This document shows, piece after piece, positions 1 to 14,859 of a DNA stretch of 64,000 nt. Position numbers and translations under genes: made by a program. The notes under the pieces were generated by a model. The model had not been told where the DNA came from and ran no database searches. It worked only from the letters and a program-made list of their open reading frames with translations. The number at the start of each line of letters is the position of its first letter. Position 1 is the first letter of the stretch. Origin of the DNA: Strigops habroptila (lineage: Eukaryota; Chordata; Aves; Psittaciformes; Psittacidae); assembly GCF_004027225.2 (NCBI RefSeq), contig NC_044277.2:37621812-37685811 (forward strand). The letters run 5' to 3'.

Positions 1-3000
1 TATAAGCAAATATTATTTGGACCTACAGCTGAGACTAGGTAACTGTTTAATTAATGATGCTTGCAAAGCAATAAAATCTAGCTCCTTGTTCCCCCAATTA
101 CATGTACAATATAAAACTAGTTATGAAAGTTTAAGTACTTAGAAGTACTTGAAAGGGATGACGAACTGCCTGCTGCCACTAATAAAACCTCCACAATGAG
201 CTTTCCTGACCAACTTGTTACAGCACCTTTTAAGTTACTGTATCATATCACACAGAATCATCCAAAAATGTGAAATGCACAAGAGTGTGATTCTTCCTTT
301 CCAACCCTGCTCAGCTCCTGAAATCCATGTACCTCTGTTTTCAGACAACAGTGATCCCTGAACTTAGTCTTGAAATAAAATCAAGAAAGATCACCTCAAA
401 GAAGTATGTGTTATGTCCTCGACTGAGACTGCTGCTTCAAAGCAAAGCAAGCAGTGAAGCAGCTCAACTCAGTCAGAGCCAGTTGTCAGAATGAGGTCCC
501 CCGGGATACTGTATATCAGTGTGCCAAGCCAGGATGAGACTGAGTTGTTGAGGGGAAAAAAGAAAGGTATTTGAGAATCTTCAGTGTCTTACCACTCTAA
601 AATACATGAAGACTTGACAGACAGCTCTTCTACCACCTCATCTTCATAAAAACTGTTAAGGAGGCTCTTTAGTTCTGATTTCCCTCAAACCCATGTCTCA
701 CTTCTCAGTGTAATGGATGCTAACAGAATGACTTAACACCAACTGCACCTATCATATCTCCATAGCACCCAACACATTCTGCACAGCTCTGCAAACTACT
801 CAAAAACCAAAAGACAAGAATTAAGCCAAAGATATTGGGGCCAGTTCAACCAAGAGATGACTGCCAGGCAATAGCAATAGCAACAGCTGTCAACTGGATT
901 TGTTCATCAGGATTTTCAGGAGTTCCAGCCTGCTTCTGAGCATCCAGGTAAGCCAGCTGCCACCTTCCCTTTCAAATCACCCCTCACTAGTCAGCCGTGC
1001 CTCTCATGGCAAGCTTGGGTTACAGCACAGGCTGCACCCCAAACCTAATCAAAAGCCGCTAACAAAAACTAGAAGTATTTGCTTAAAATCGAGATCTTTG
1101 TGTGTGTGTGTCTTTTTTCTTCTGGCAAAGACTTCATTTGTCTTTAATTTCTGGCTACTTACAAAGTCACTTTCCAGGAGCAGGCTAAGCGAAGATTTTA
1201 TTGAACAAATTATAAGCCTCAGACCTGAAAATACTGACAGTCTTATCAAAAAAAGAGAGTATTTATACACATCCAAAACCTTGAATGCATCAGGTTTATT
1301 TTTCTGATTATTCAGTACGTACATTTTTAGGCACCTGCATTTATAGAAGCAGCAGTTAGGTGTTAGCAACGCTAAATGGAGTATGTGCTCTCGTAACTCA
1401 TCTTGACACCTCCATATAAAATGTATTTTCTTTAGAAGGAATGGAAGATGCTATGAAGCAAGGACTTCTGTCTTTTTAGGTAGTAACTGAAACATTAGGT
1501 AAAAAAAACAAAACACCAAGAAAACCCAACAAAACCACTTCAGCGTCTGTCTGCTTAAAAGGAAAAATTCCCCTATTCTTTAGGGATCTCAAGGTTCTAA
1601 GCAGCATCACATACAGCAGGGATTATTACTTCCCCCCCATCAAGATGCTCTACTAAGAAACTGGCTAAGTCACTTTTTCTGTCTACAATAAACTGTAATT
1701 CACGTACATGTAATTAAGTTTAGTTCACTGAAACCAGCAGAGCCAGATCCATGCTATCAGCCTGGTGCACAAATAGCCCTTGTTGATAATCTGGGAATTT
1801 GAGGTTATTGGTATGGCCATGACACACTGCTTCACCTGAGGATGAACCATTAATTTTTCATGTCTCACACACATTTCCTATGTCTTCTTCACAACAAGGA
1901 CAAAACTGAGCTTCCTCTCACACCTTCTAAAACACTTAATAAAGTAACAGTGTTAAAGCTGGAGTGAATTTATAGGTAAGGTCCAGAGCAATAGAGTCTT
2001 TTTTTCCAGAGCTGAAGCCAACTAAAACATGTTTAAAGACAAGAGTTTCATTTGAGAGGCAAGGAGGAAGTATAGATCAACAAAGCAGCGATGCAAGGAA
2101 CACCTACAAGATAGAAATCTATGTAGCGCCTCTATTTCAAACCTATGATGGCAGTATAGCCCAATCACTTACACTTTGTTAGAAAAGCAGTGTCCATCTG
2201 TCATTTCACAAAAGACATACCACCTTTTATGATAACTGATACAAATGAAACGGGGCTACGGAACACACTCTGAAATATTTTTACAGTTTTGAGAACCAGA
2301 CTGAAGATTTCAGTGTTTACCACAAATTTCACTTTTCATTACAGCCAGGAAACTGTCCAGCCAGTTTCCCCTACTTCCTTTTGACCTACTAATTCATCCA
2401 TTTAAATTAATTTCCCATTTCTGCTGCACCATACAGTAGCTACTTAATCTGAGAGCCTTGTAGCTAGACAGACTAGCATACCAAATAACCTAACTCTTAA
2501 ACCATCAATAGACACTCACTCCACTGTTTGTTGTTCCTAAACTTTAGAAATCACAAGCTGGATTCCCCTTGATCCTGATCTTGTATCCTCCCTAGTAATG
2601 CTCCAAGTGCAGAAGATGGGGTGGGGAAGCTTCTTTCCAAAACACTGCAGAGCCTGACATCTCCATAGCCATCCTTATTGCTCAGCTATCTGCTAAACAA
2701 CATGGTAGTTGCTCACAACTGAGCGTGCAACCAAGGTGCTGAGTCACACAACTGCTATCCATCAGTAAGAACATTCCTGTTTCACAGAGTCCTCTCCTTA
2801 GTCACCATTTTATTCACTCCTGTCTTTCAAGAAGGCAACATACTTCATGGGCATGGAGCTTCTTTTCTCACTCTGCACAGAACGACGTGTGGCAGCTGCA
2901 CTGACAGTCATGCATCGAATACCACCCAGAAGTATATTACATTATCTCTGATAATGCAATACATCTATCCTCCCAAAAGGCAAACAATTGCTCCTATCGG

Positions 3001-3621
3001 CAACTCTGTAATATTTTATTTCTCCATTATCAATTTCTGCCAACATCAAGCTAATAAATGCACAATCCCCAGTTCGAAATCAGTGGTTAAGTTACATATA
3101 CCATATTAGCTGGGATCTGGGGGCAGAGGAGGGCTAATGTGAGAAATACATAGAAGCACTACTTTCAGGAGAACGAGCATTAGCACTTTTAATGTGCTCG
3201 GGGATTTCAAGTTGAATGTATGAAGCACTTTAAAAAAAAAAAAAATCACTTTACAGTAATTTTCAACTGGTTGCCTAACACCCATCTCCTAAGTGACTAT
3301 CATCAAAACACAACCATAACACTAGTGATGAATTAATATTAAAACCCTTCAGTGAGATCACAAGAAGTCCTCAAAAAACAGCCCAAGTTGTCAGAGCACA
3401 CTTCTCCCACACGCTGAGTAGTAGTCAGGTTCTGGAAATAAAAGCTTTGTTCAATTACAAAAGTGGGTGCTAAGTACGTTTCTCATTTACACATATAATT
3501 TTGAAATCCAAACCAATTTGACAGTGTCTAAACAGACTTTAAAAGCCAAGAACGAATACTTCCAAAAGGAAAAAGATGCAATAGTCAGAAAAGGGGAAGC
3601 TACGCACATTTAAACAAGGGA
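1..3621. other. Presumed CHD7 intron 1, no gene seen
   Basis: AT-rich sequence with only short chance open frames on both strands. I see no exon, RNA gene or repeat family that I can name. Confidence 0.6.
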
Positions 3622-3869
3622 GACTTAGGTTAGATAAGGAAGAAATGCTTTATTGTGAGAGTGGTGAACAGGCTGGAACCTGTTCACAGGTTCCCGGAAC
3701 AGGCTGCCCAAGGAAGTTGTGAATGCTCCATCCTTGGCAGTGTTCAAGGCCAGGTTGAACAGGGCCTTGAGCAACCTGTTCTAGTGGAAGGTGTCCCTGC
3801 CCATGGCAGGGGGGTTGGAACCATATGAACTTAAGATCCTTTCCAACCCAAACCATTCTATGATTCTAC
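3622..3869 (+). mobile_element. CR1 LINE 3' fragment, plus strand
   Basis: The sequence follows the CR1 3' end: GGAAGAAATGCTTTATTGTG, then GAACAGGCTGCCC, the block around TGTCCCTGCCCATGGCAGGG, TTCCAACCCAAACC and the tail ATTCTATGATTCTA. It is 5'-truncated, as nearly all CR1 copies are. The part GAACAGGCTG...GAACAGGCTG shows a small internal duplication. A 9-base direct repeat AACAAGGGA occurs at 3,613-3,621 and 3,893-3,901, but the right copy is 24 bases from the CR1 tail, so I do not call it a target-site duplication. The element is antisense to CHD7 if the CHD7 assignment is right. Confidence 0.92.
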
Positions 3870-6800
3870 TTACTCACTAGAACAACTTAACTAACAAGGG
3901 ACTGCACTCTGGCCATTTTCTATACTTTGTCAGGGATAATTAATGAAGTTTTGCAGTGCTTCTGTGTACTGACAGGTCAGAAGCGGTTACAATTCTTCAC
4001 GTATAAAATGGACCTTTTCTTGTTCACACATTTTGCTTTACAGGAATACTTCTCAGTTGCACACCAGCATTGCTACTGTCTCTGCTGCTGTCGGTAACTT
4101 ACCAGTATCACTCAAGAGAGAGCAACAGCCCAGCAATCTGTGAAAGGAATAATCTAAGTGACTACAGGATGGAAGAAGTGCTAAAGACAAGAGCAGCCTA
4201 AAATAGCAGTCTGAAGATGGGCAGCAGGCATCTGCCTGCCAAAACAGAAGACACCTTGCAGGGTAAAGCTCGCCAGCTCCTGGGCAAGAGAGCCATGGCC
4301 ACTTCAAAGTTTCTCAATGCCTCCCTTGGCTCCCTGCTACTTACTAGTTGCATATTTTTGTCTTCACAGATAAAGCTTCACCTATTTCTCCCAGTGTCTG
4401 CTGCAAGTTAACATTTAGCTTCACTGTACATTTCTGAGCCCACCACAGACCAAAGCACAGCGCTCCTCCCCGGGTGGGGGGCTGCTGTTGTGTAGGATAA
4501 CCCTACAACATCACATAAACAACTAAGATGAGTAAACATGTTTGCTACAAAGAGATGAAAATGCACCTAACAAAGTTTTTCCAAGATATGTGCATGTGTT
4601 GCATGCCAAGTTTCTGAGAGGAAAGGAAAATAAGCATGCGAGCCATTTTCTCCAAAACCACAACCCCCTAATTCCCCGGGTCAGCGCAGTGTCTGGTCCT
4701 TCAGCATTCTACTCGGCTCAGCAGATGAGGAAACAGTCGCACCAGAAGGCCCTGTAACAGATGGAAACCAGAGCAGCTGGAGAGCAGGGAAATGTCTGTG
4801 CGGGCGAGGGGGTGGGGTGGGGGCAGAAAGCACATCCCTGCTCACTCCCGAGCTTTAAAGCTGCGTGCAGCCATCACACCGTCCTGTAAACTCAGCCCAC
4901 GGATCTGCTGGGGAGAAAGTTGAAGGAAGTGGTACGTGGCTGGATGATTTAGTGCTTCCCACACTTCCCATCAGGAGAGCAATGCTGAGCCACGCAACAC
5001 AGACCTGCAAGCACTGGGTGCCAGCTCCACAGCGGAGCAGCAGGTAGCGGGAAAGAGCAAGCTGAGCGTTTGTTTTCTTCATGAGAAGCACAGCAGGTAA
5101 AGAGCCACCAGCTCAAGAAAGCTTAGAACTGGAATGGTGAGGAAGGAGACAAAACTGCATGTGCATACTGGAGAAATGAGTAAGGAAACAGAGGATGAAT
5201 TAAGATCAAAACCGATCAAGGTTTGAGGGATGCTTTCCCCCCTCCCATTCTTTTTTTAAATAGCCAGTATTACACAACAAAGTGGCACAGAAATACATTT
5301 TTAAAGAGGGGAGAAAAACAAACGTCGTAAATAAGGAAGGATAAAAATTGAAGGAAAAACCCCTGACATATGGTACAATTATTCCACTACAGTTTAGATT
5401 CACAGCTTTACAACACCTGCGCAGTTAATAACCATATTAAGTCATACATGATGTCACCAGTATTTCCTTTCTCAACTTAAGTCAGCTGTTAGGGAAATAT
5501 ATGTAACAGGGGTTTCTTCACTGTTCAAACGACAAATGACTGTCCATGACTAAGATGCCCAACCCCTGGCACAGTTCGGACGGCAGCCTACCCCCCAGTT
5601 CCCAGATCAGGGAAATGGAGCCACTAAGCAGAGATAGTTTAGACATGGTGGGTTTTTCATTTTTGTTTTGTTTCTTTTTATCCTGGTTGGAACTACCTTC
5701 TGCAATCCTTTTGGCTCCCCAAGAAACTAAACTGATCAACATGTAAGACGGAAGTCCTCATATGAGAGCAGCAGATTACAGTGTTAACCCAGATAATGCA
5801 AACAAGGTCATTCAATGCTTGTAAAAGGCACACAGAAATACTCTGTTTTATATACGTATCTCTATATGTATTTTTTATATATATCCATACATATATATAG
5901 ATATATACACCTCTGTATATAACTGTTCTTTACCTGGCCTGCCATGTAGAATTAGACTTTGATTTTCAGCAACTGTAGCAAGTGCAAAATTGACAGGGCA
6001 GCAGAAAGTTTTCATGACAATTTTTCCTCCGAAGCTATTCCTGTTCCACATCACAAGCAAGATGCTTTCATTCTACTGCTTACCCCAAACATCTCAAGAA
6101 AATGCTCAGGTGCAGCCTGACACCAGGGGTAAGCTGATCCAACCATTAGTTCCATGAGAAGATCGTCACCACAGGGGCAGTGGAACAGCAATGACAGCAC
6201 AAGCGAAGAAGCAATAGCGGTACGGTTGATTTCAAGCAGCACAACCCATTGGATCAGCTTATTACTATACTACTCAAACTGCCTTCAGGCCACAGCCAGG
6301 TGGTTCAACAACTTAACCTGAAAAGCGCAGCATTAAAACAAGGCAGGCATTTGCTGTATAAAAAGAACATGAGAAACCAACGTCTGCTGGTATGTCTTCC
6401 ACAGGAGAAAAAAAGGAATTCTAAATTGATCAAATACATGAAAAAATAGATTCCATCTAACTGATCAAACACACAGTCAAATAAACACTGAACACTACAA
6501 AGTGCATGGAAAACCTTGAAGTTACCGCTAGCTACTCGTGCTGGCTGGAAGGGAAGATTGCTGACTTGGAGTTACTTCATACCGATGTACAACTCTACTG
6601 AAGGATGTACAAATTTTCTGGGATCTGGCATTAGAATTTCTTTTAGACAAGAAATGTTATATCAGTGTGATTTAGGAAAATTAAGGCCATTTGTGCATGC
6701 TAAGGATATTTGTCAAGAGTCAAAGGTTTTAGTTAAGACATTCCAAAAGCAATTAATCCATGGTGCTCAGAGGACTGCTTCCAGCAGCTCAAGCCAAGCA

Positions 6801-9800
6801 CACACACAGTCCCTCAATGAACAACTGTGATGGATAAACACGCTACTTGAAATGAGAGTATTTCATCTACATCCATTCAAGACCTAGGAAGCCTTCTGGA
6901 CGCAGAGAGGTAAAACTTTCCTAGATTTCTTACGCCACTTCCCCTGCTCACATTGTACTTGTCTTCAGTCTTCCCTAAATCCCCATACTGAAAGTCCATT
7001 AGCATAAGATTAGGTTTTACATATTCTTTTTTTTTAAAAACACATATTCACCACAAGAATTTTTAAATATATCCCACCATTTGAAACACTTTTGTTCCAG
7101 AAGCTGACCATTACAGACTATTTTCTAGATATGGCAGGACAAATTCCTTCCTGTCTGAGAGTTTCCATGGTAATAAAAGTCCCCTTTAAACACATTCACG
7201 GTGGTTTGGGCAGGCCAAACAGGCAGCCTTTGTACTGAAAAGCTCCCTCTTTGTACTCCTCTGTGCTGATCCTGCACAAACTACCGTAAAAGTGTATTTT
7301 AGTGGAGGCAGAGTAAAACTAAGGCTCACATCAGTTTCACACGACAACTGTTTATTCCACAGCACAGATACAATTCTCTGGAAGATTCCCTTCCCAAAGA
7401 ATTTCAAGTGGTTGGAGCAAACAAGCTATGGCACATTTCAAGCAGACCTAACCCAAGCAACTTTGCTACTTATGCTATTAAAAAAGATGAACTGAAATGA
7501 CCGTCCTCTTTTTCCCTTCCCCCACTCACCATGTAAGTCTCATCGCTCTTTGGAGATGGCTTATTTACACCAGCGCATGTGTCTCTAGCTAAATAAGGGC
7601 AGTCTTGATTCATACCTCCAGATCAATACGTAGACTTGTCATGGAAAGGGACTGGGAGAACAACCTGAAGTGTGGTTCAAATTGCTGTTTGGGGGAGTAT
7701 ACAGAAACAAAAAAAGTTTTTAGGATGTTCAACAAAGCACCTCCCTTTAAATTTCTATCTATTCACATTTGTACTCTGACATCTTCTGAGAACTAGCACA
7801 AATTCTGGCACATTTAGGTCTTACTACAAGTGGAGTAGAAGTATTAGTAGTTTACATTTCAGTAAATCTCACGGTATTTCAGACTTCGAAAGATTTTTTC
7901 TGCCACCACTACAGCAGACCTTCTACAGATGCTAGGACAACTCTACAGGCAATGGATTCTCTTAAAGAACTAAATCATTAAGCATGAACATGCAACTTCA
8001 ATTCACTAAGAAAGATTTCAGCCATCCTTTAGAAATTTTGTTAGCTTCTGAAAATTTGTCTGCAGATTTCGTTGTTGATAAAAAGACTCTACTTCCTGAT
8101 CAACTTTGTTCACTAGTTTTCAAACCCTCTAGCTTCAGACATCTTTGTAAGACTCTTCAATGCAGTTCCCAAGCCAGTATTTCTTCGCTTACAATAAAAT
8201 AACGAGGAGAGAATTTAAGCATCTAACTTGCACAGCGGGCTTTTCCCTAGCACTACCATTAAAATTGGGGTTCATACACACACTTCATCTAGGGGTAATT
8301 TCAACAGGAATAGCCCTGAGATATCAACATAATGCTTCCTATCTCTCATCTCAACAGTTTTAAAACACCCCTCAAACAGAGACACATACACACACCCCCT
8401 TTCTCAACTCCCAGGATGTAACTCATTTCCCATTGGGTGTCCCTGCTCCTGAGAAGACTCTCCCTGCTTCCCAAGAATTGAAGCAGGTTGTATGGAAAGC
8501 ATTATCCAGATAAGTGAAAAACTCGAGTCTTGGGATCACTTTCATAAGCGTAAGAACGAAAATACACCATCTTTGTCAGATCAAATTTAGAGGCACTGAA
8601 GTTTTCTTTCTGGGAATAGATGAAACAGCCTTAAAACTACAGCAAGTTTAAAATCGGGGGAGATGGTGCAGTAACATTTAAGACAAGCAGATCGAATAGA
8701 CAGGAGAGGTCTGAGACAGGCATGTTATGCAGAACTATTTGGACCCCCAAAACCAAGCGAGAGCTGTAACTTTCTAGAGAAGCTTTTCAGTAGGCAGATT
8801 TTAACAACAGGATCGGAGCAGGTATAGGAGAATCAGAAGACAGCCAAGTATTCATGAAATGCCTCTCAAAGTCACAGATCTAGTAGCTCGCTGACTACTT
8901 GCAACTGAAAAATTACAGTTTTAGCTTAAGCAAAAGCTACCAGCATTAATTTTTTTCCAATAGAAAATTTCAACTCAGGAAAGAAAACGGAACAGAATTT
9001 GTTTTGGTTGCCAGCAAAACCTGGTCTATCGCTTTCGTTGAAACTAGTCCAATTTAAACAAACATCAATGTAACATCCCACATTTCTCACGCTAGCAAAT
9101 CTTATTAAGAATACTTTCCACAAACACATGGTATTGATCAGTTGTTAACCAAAAAAAAAAATCCTTACGCAGTTCTTAAGGATCATTTGTCATAAATCCA
9201 TCTACTTCAGCAATCTAGCTCCTTAAACAGATGCAACATGTTAGATGATTTTCACTGTAGGTTGTAATATTTCTGAGTACATTTAAATTGCCCTCAAATT
9301 ATGCTTTATCAAGCTATCATGCTGATTGCAAGATAACTGAATATAATCAGAAAAGGTAAACTGTAGCCTCTATTTCTCGTGCACCCACTTCTTAAAATCA
9401 GTCATTGTACGACAAAGATTTCATTACCACCCTGTTCTGACAGAAACCAATATTAATTATTATTTGAATTAACCTTTGAGCCATAGTTTTCATCAGTACT
9501 CAGTAAAGACACGGACAATTTCTAATTACATTCTACTCTCATTATAAGTCACTAGGCTGTAAAGCTGTATCTGACAAGACTGTTCTACTTGGCCTTGAAA
9601 TCCTTTGGACTTCACTATAAATCTTTCAGAAACACCTAAGAATTCACTGAATACAAGAGCTATCACACAGGATGCTTCTCCAACAACTTAGAAGTGTTTT
9701 TAAAGGGATACCAACTGTGATACCATAGAATATTGCTGAAGGAAAATAAATTATCAGTGGCTTTATCATTTGGAATCATTATGTAGATGATCTTCTACAT

Positions 9801-12800
9801 AAAGTTACATACAGGGGATCCACTGAGTTTATCAAGTGCAATTATGCAGTGACCATCAACTGAATCATAATTATACTCAACAAATAGTGCAAGAAGAAAA
9901 TGAAAATTTACAGACTGACAAAATCCCAATTCTAAAGCTTATAGCAAATATCTACATCTACGTTATACTTATAACAGACCAGAGAGAGGGATTTTTGGCT
10001 AAAGAGTTATTAGTTCTTTAGTAGGAAATGTGTATTTTAAGGGTCATGAAGGAAGAATAACCTGTAATTAATATATAAAAATTAGTGCAAGAGGACAGTT
10101 TTTCTTCTGTAATTTCTTTGCTTTACCTCACATAATCACTTTGCTGCGGTCAGTTAGCTAGCCAACAAAAAATGAAATATATACATGGATACAGGGAAAG
10201 CGAATGCCATTCTGGAGAACAGGTTTCTACCCTGGACTATGCCAAATCTCTTGAACGAACAAATTAAACTTCTAAAAGAGTGATTTCTGGCTCTGTAACC
10301 CGAGCCTCATTTTCGCAGCTTCACAAAGCTCACATCTATGACTAACTCCAAATGTTCCATCTCTGAGCAAAAGACAGTTTTATTTGAAGGAATACCAGAG
10401 ACTGGGATCTATCAGGTTTCAAAACCAGAACTTGACTTAGCTGCTGACTCAAGACATATTTCAAGATAACAGGAGCATATTTCAAGATATCATTTTTAAC
10501 CTTCCACTGTTGAAAATACCTGTATCTTAAAACAGAAGCCTCAGTATGAAATCAGCTTAATTCCAGTGAATGACATTTCATGTTACAGAAACCTTGACTT
10601 GGACTAAGATGCACAACAGACATGACTTTAAATTTTGTTAATCTCCAAAAAAAGAAGAAAAATCTTCCCTTCACAGATCACTTTTATGGATGCTGTTAAT
10701 TACACAGAAGATCCAAGTTTCTTATTTCACAAAGACTTTAAAGAGAAATTATGAGACATAAGGAAACCCAATATACAGTTTGGAGTTGTTAACACAGAAA
10801 ATGCCAGTTGTGCACATATTTAGACACATTATGGATTCCATCAGTTAATGCACAACAGCTTTGTAATCACATGGACCATAAATGATGGTCCATCACCGGA
10901 AGAATAGCTAGATACAATCAGGCTTACCACAAGACAGAATATGCTAAGAGAATTCAAATCTCTTGATTTTGGGAAAGGCTAGAGATGACGGATGGGGCTT
11001 CAGTCTACAAAAATGCAAAGTGTTTCTAACAGTGTTACCAATTCTAAATATGCATCCATTTAATCGTGAAAGTTGTCTTTTTCCTTGCAAGCCAGGTGAC
11101 TAAGACTACTGTCTTAAATTGCATCCCCGTATTCTAAAGCCATCCAGGCCCTTCACCATAAGGTCCTAACTTGCTTGCCCACTCAAAACAGCAAGAATTG
11201 GCCATACTGGTTGGGTGGGTTTTTTCCTTGCAGTTGCATGCTTTTCCAAAGTTACTCCAAATTGACATCTTCTTTTTATTACAGTAGCATCTACCTGAAT
11301 ATTCAGATAAGCATCTCCCTTTATACCTCTTACATTAATGCCTGGATTATTTTTCCACTCCTCTAGCTAAAAACACTTAACTGTGTAGTTTGACTATTTC
11401 TTCTGTAGACAAAGAAGGATAAAACGGGAAGAAGAGAGCATCATTTTTAACCATGCAAAAACTGTGCTTAAACAGAAATAAGTAATTTACTTCCTTCCAT
11501 TTACCTATCTCAATAGTAAGAAAATGAGACTGAGCGATGGGCATGCTCCAGTCATATATGTCTGTCTGATTCAGATCAATAATCATACAGGGGGAAAAGG
11601 AGGCATCAGAACCCCAGTAGGACAGTCTGTCTTCGTGAACGTTTTAAAGAATTTTCCACATAAAATTTCCAGGAGCTTGCTGTTGTACTTAACTCAGGAT
11701 GAGCCCTACCACCCTGTTAAACTTCAGGGTAGACCAGAAGGAATGAAGCAAGGAAAACCAACAACTTATTGTCAAAGAGTCAGTTTTCATTTTATCCTAC
11801 AACAAACCCTACACTGGGACTCTATTCTGCTAATGCATAACTGCTCAAAGAATCCTCTTAAACAGGGATGTGGAACTCAAAACATATGACTCCATTTCAT
11901 ACCACTTGGCAACACATACGCCTGTTCAATTAAAACTAAGATAATACTAACAAAATCATTACATCATTAACACCAAACTTATCTGAAGGATTTACTTAGC
12001 CTGCAGAAAGGCTGTCCTGCTTTTCAGTTTGATACTTTTTGCCTATTTCAGACCTAAAACACTGAGCTTCTAACCTAGTGTAAAATAAAGAAACCTAATG
12101 GACAGTTTTCTCTATTTCTGTCAATTCAAAGTCACAATTTAATAAGCAATTGTTATCTGTGGTGCAGTACCCAGCCACTTTAGAGGGCTTTGTTAAGAAG
12201 GTACTTGATGGAGCACAGCCTTTTAAAAGCCTGTTGCTAGCCCCAAAAGATACTGCCTTATTGCTAGGGGATGGAGGGAACAAAATGATATATGCCTTTG
12301 ACAAAGATCACAGAAACAGGAGCAGATACCTATAATCCATAGCTTTATTCATGCTACTAGATTAAGACCTACTTCCCCCTCCCAATGTCACTTTCAAAAT
12401 CCTTTGTGCGTGGGGGGAATAGGAGACAAGGAGGTTAAGGAAGGAAACGGCAGCATTACAGCACCTCGTTTTGTTTATCAGCTATTCATGAACCATGATG
12501 AAATCCTCTCCAACTGTCTTTGTGCCATTTTTTCATATCAAGTTTGCTGGTGACACTTTTAAATGAGCCTGTAAGCCATGTATTCTAATAAATCAGCCTA
12601 TAAAAGCCCCTATTCCATTTAAACCTGGGCACTAAATGACTAATAGCTTGTGATCTTCCAGTAGCAGAAATAATGTTGTACTAATGCAAAACAACTACGC
12701 AGCTTTTAAACAAATTCCAGTTTTCCTCTCTATTCTTCATGAAAGTTATATAGGAGAAGTTCAAAATACATTTGTTCAGGAAGGGATACAGAAAATGGGA

Positions 12801-14859
12801 AGAGCACCCCTGAGTAAGCACTACCTAAAAGAATTTACCATCTCCCAACATGCTGCTTTTGATTGTGTCTAGGCTGGACTACTTTCAGCTCTTGTTACTT
12901 CAAATTCATTACCAACTTTTACTTTGCAAACAGAAAACCACCCTCCAGTTTCTTCTATGTGCTTTGCTAGTATTATTTAAACTAAGAAACAACCCCATCC
13001 TAAAATTCCTTTACCAAAACCCTGTACCACTTGTATACAGTTTCCTTTCCTGTTACCCTCAACAAATGTACCTGTAAGCACACCAATTACAATTCAGCTT
13101 ATTTTAAGCAGACACCAGAAGAGCTGATGAGCTTGCCTTGTACATGCGGCATGCTCTCTAGAAGCTGGAGTAGGTTACATGAGAAGGTTTAAAAATTAAC
13201 TTACCAAAGCGCAACCATGACTCCTCAACAACTAGGTTGGCACAAGCCTTTCATGACACCTGCATTCTTGGTAGTAAAAACCCCAAAAATAATTTTGTAA
13301 GATATCTTAAAATTCTGGTTCGTTTCCAAATGTTACAAACTCATGCGTGCCACCTTTCAGAGCATCCTTTCTGAAAATGCAACTGCTCCTTCTTTTCGTA
13401 AGATCAGTTCGCCCACGTCAATGCCTAGAGGGTCTCAAATACTTCGTGATCTTTATACAGCAAACATTTCTTCCATTACTGAAGTGCAGAACTCCCCAAA
13501 ATTCAATTGCTTACCCTAAAATACTGCGTAAGTGCATACTACAGACTACTTTCAAAGTTTAAGTAACTTTCAAGATAGCCTCTCCTGTAGCAGAATTATC
13601 AAATGAAACCCAGAACTCACAGTCAATGCCTGTGACTTTAGATTTACAGTTTTAGTACTTTCCAAGTACTTCTCAGCTAGGCAAAGAAACATAGTTCTCA
13701 AAAAGAAACCCAGTACGAAGCAGTTATTATTTGTGCAAATGTTTTTCCTAAATATGGTACTCACATATCCATACATGAAGACATGAATAAACTCTTACTG
13801 TTCCACCACTGCTTCAAGCACCAAAGGTTTTTATACAGAGTGGTACTGTAACGTGTCACATACTATGATAAAACAGAGAGACCTCAGTACTAAACAATTC
13901 AGTAATATACTACAGTACGGTTTTTCACATAGGAAGCCAAGAAAAAGAAAAGTCAAAGTTATGGTTCCCATGATAACTACAGCTTGATTGTAATACTGGT
14001 TTATACTGTGTATTTGAACAAATGCATCAATTTACAATTGATGGGGAATCATAACTGAAGGACACAGTCACATACTTTGTCTCACTCTTAAAACAGTGGC
14101 ATTCAAAACAAATTTCCATGCCTGTTGTACAACTTGGTAAGGTGACTAGTTTGCTGGCAAGAAGAAAACAGTCTATAAAAGCATATAAACCATGTTTACC
14201 AAACAACTTCTCCAAAGTTACAGTGAAGCACACAGGGCAACACTGCTGCATTTTGCCTAGATTATGGACTACTGCAACATCCAGCAAATTATATTACATC
14301 CAGATTTGTCCATGTCATATCTGACTTGACTATACCACGACTCATGGCTACTGCTAATGAAGTCCATTAAATGTATTTAAGCTTAGCATTCCTAAAAAGG
14401 CAAGACCAACAAAAATGACTACTGGAGTGCTTACTTGCAAAGAAAAAAATGCATGACGTGAGGAAGCTTGGTAAGAGAAACTGCAGAAAATGAGGCAGTT
14501 GGACAAAATGTTTGCACACAATGGACAAAATTACTATACTGAAAATGCAGAGACCTGGGAAAAAAATTGTCGCAATTAAACCACAAGCTGGGAATCTTAT
14601 CTGCAAGAACATTTTTCATCAAGAGGGGAATAAATCAGACAGAAAGAGCTACCAAGCAAAGTTGCAAACAAAAGGTATGTTCATAAAGGGACAAAGTAAT
14701 AAAAGGTCCGTTTGCGAATGCCAGGTACACAAAGCCTGCTAGAGAATTCACTGGGCTAACATACAACCAAGATAAGAAATACTCCAAGAAAATAAACAAA
14801 ACTGAAGTTTTTTGCATCTACTGTAACTGGAGAAATTTAAGGAAGGCTTTCATCTTTTT
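3870..14859. other. Presumed CHD7 intron 1, no gene seen
   Basis: Mostly AT-rich non-coding DNA with slightly GC-richer patches near 4.4-5.1 kb and a TA-rich run at 5.85-5.93 kb. All open frames are short and lack recognisable protein sequence. Confidence 0.6.
5848..5925. repeat. TA-rich low-complexity run
   Basis: An imperfect TATA/CATA run within the presumed CHD7 intron 1. Confidence 0.8.

Noticed and set aside
3650-3856. Minus-strand open frame at the first CR1
   Set aside because: It lies wholly within the CR1 3' end and is read antisense, so it is a repeat shadow.
3613-3901. Target-site duplication around the 3.6 kb CR1 (AACAAGGGA twice)
   Set aside because: The right copy is 24 bases away from the CR1 tail, and CR1 insertions rarely have clear duplications.
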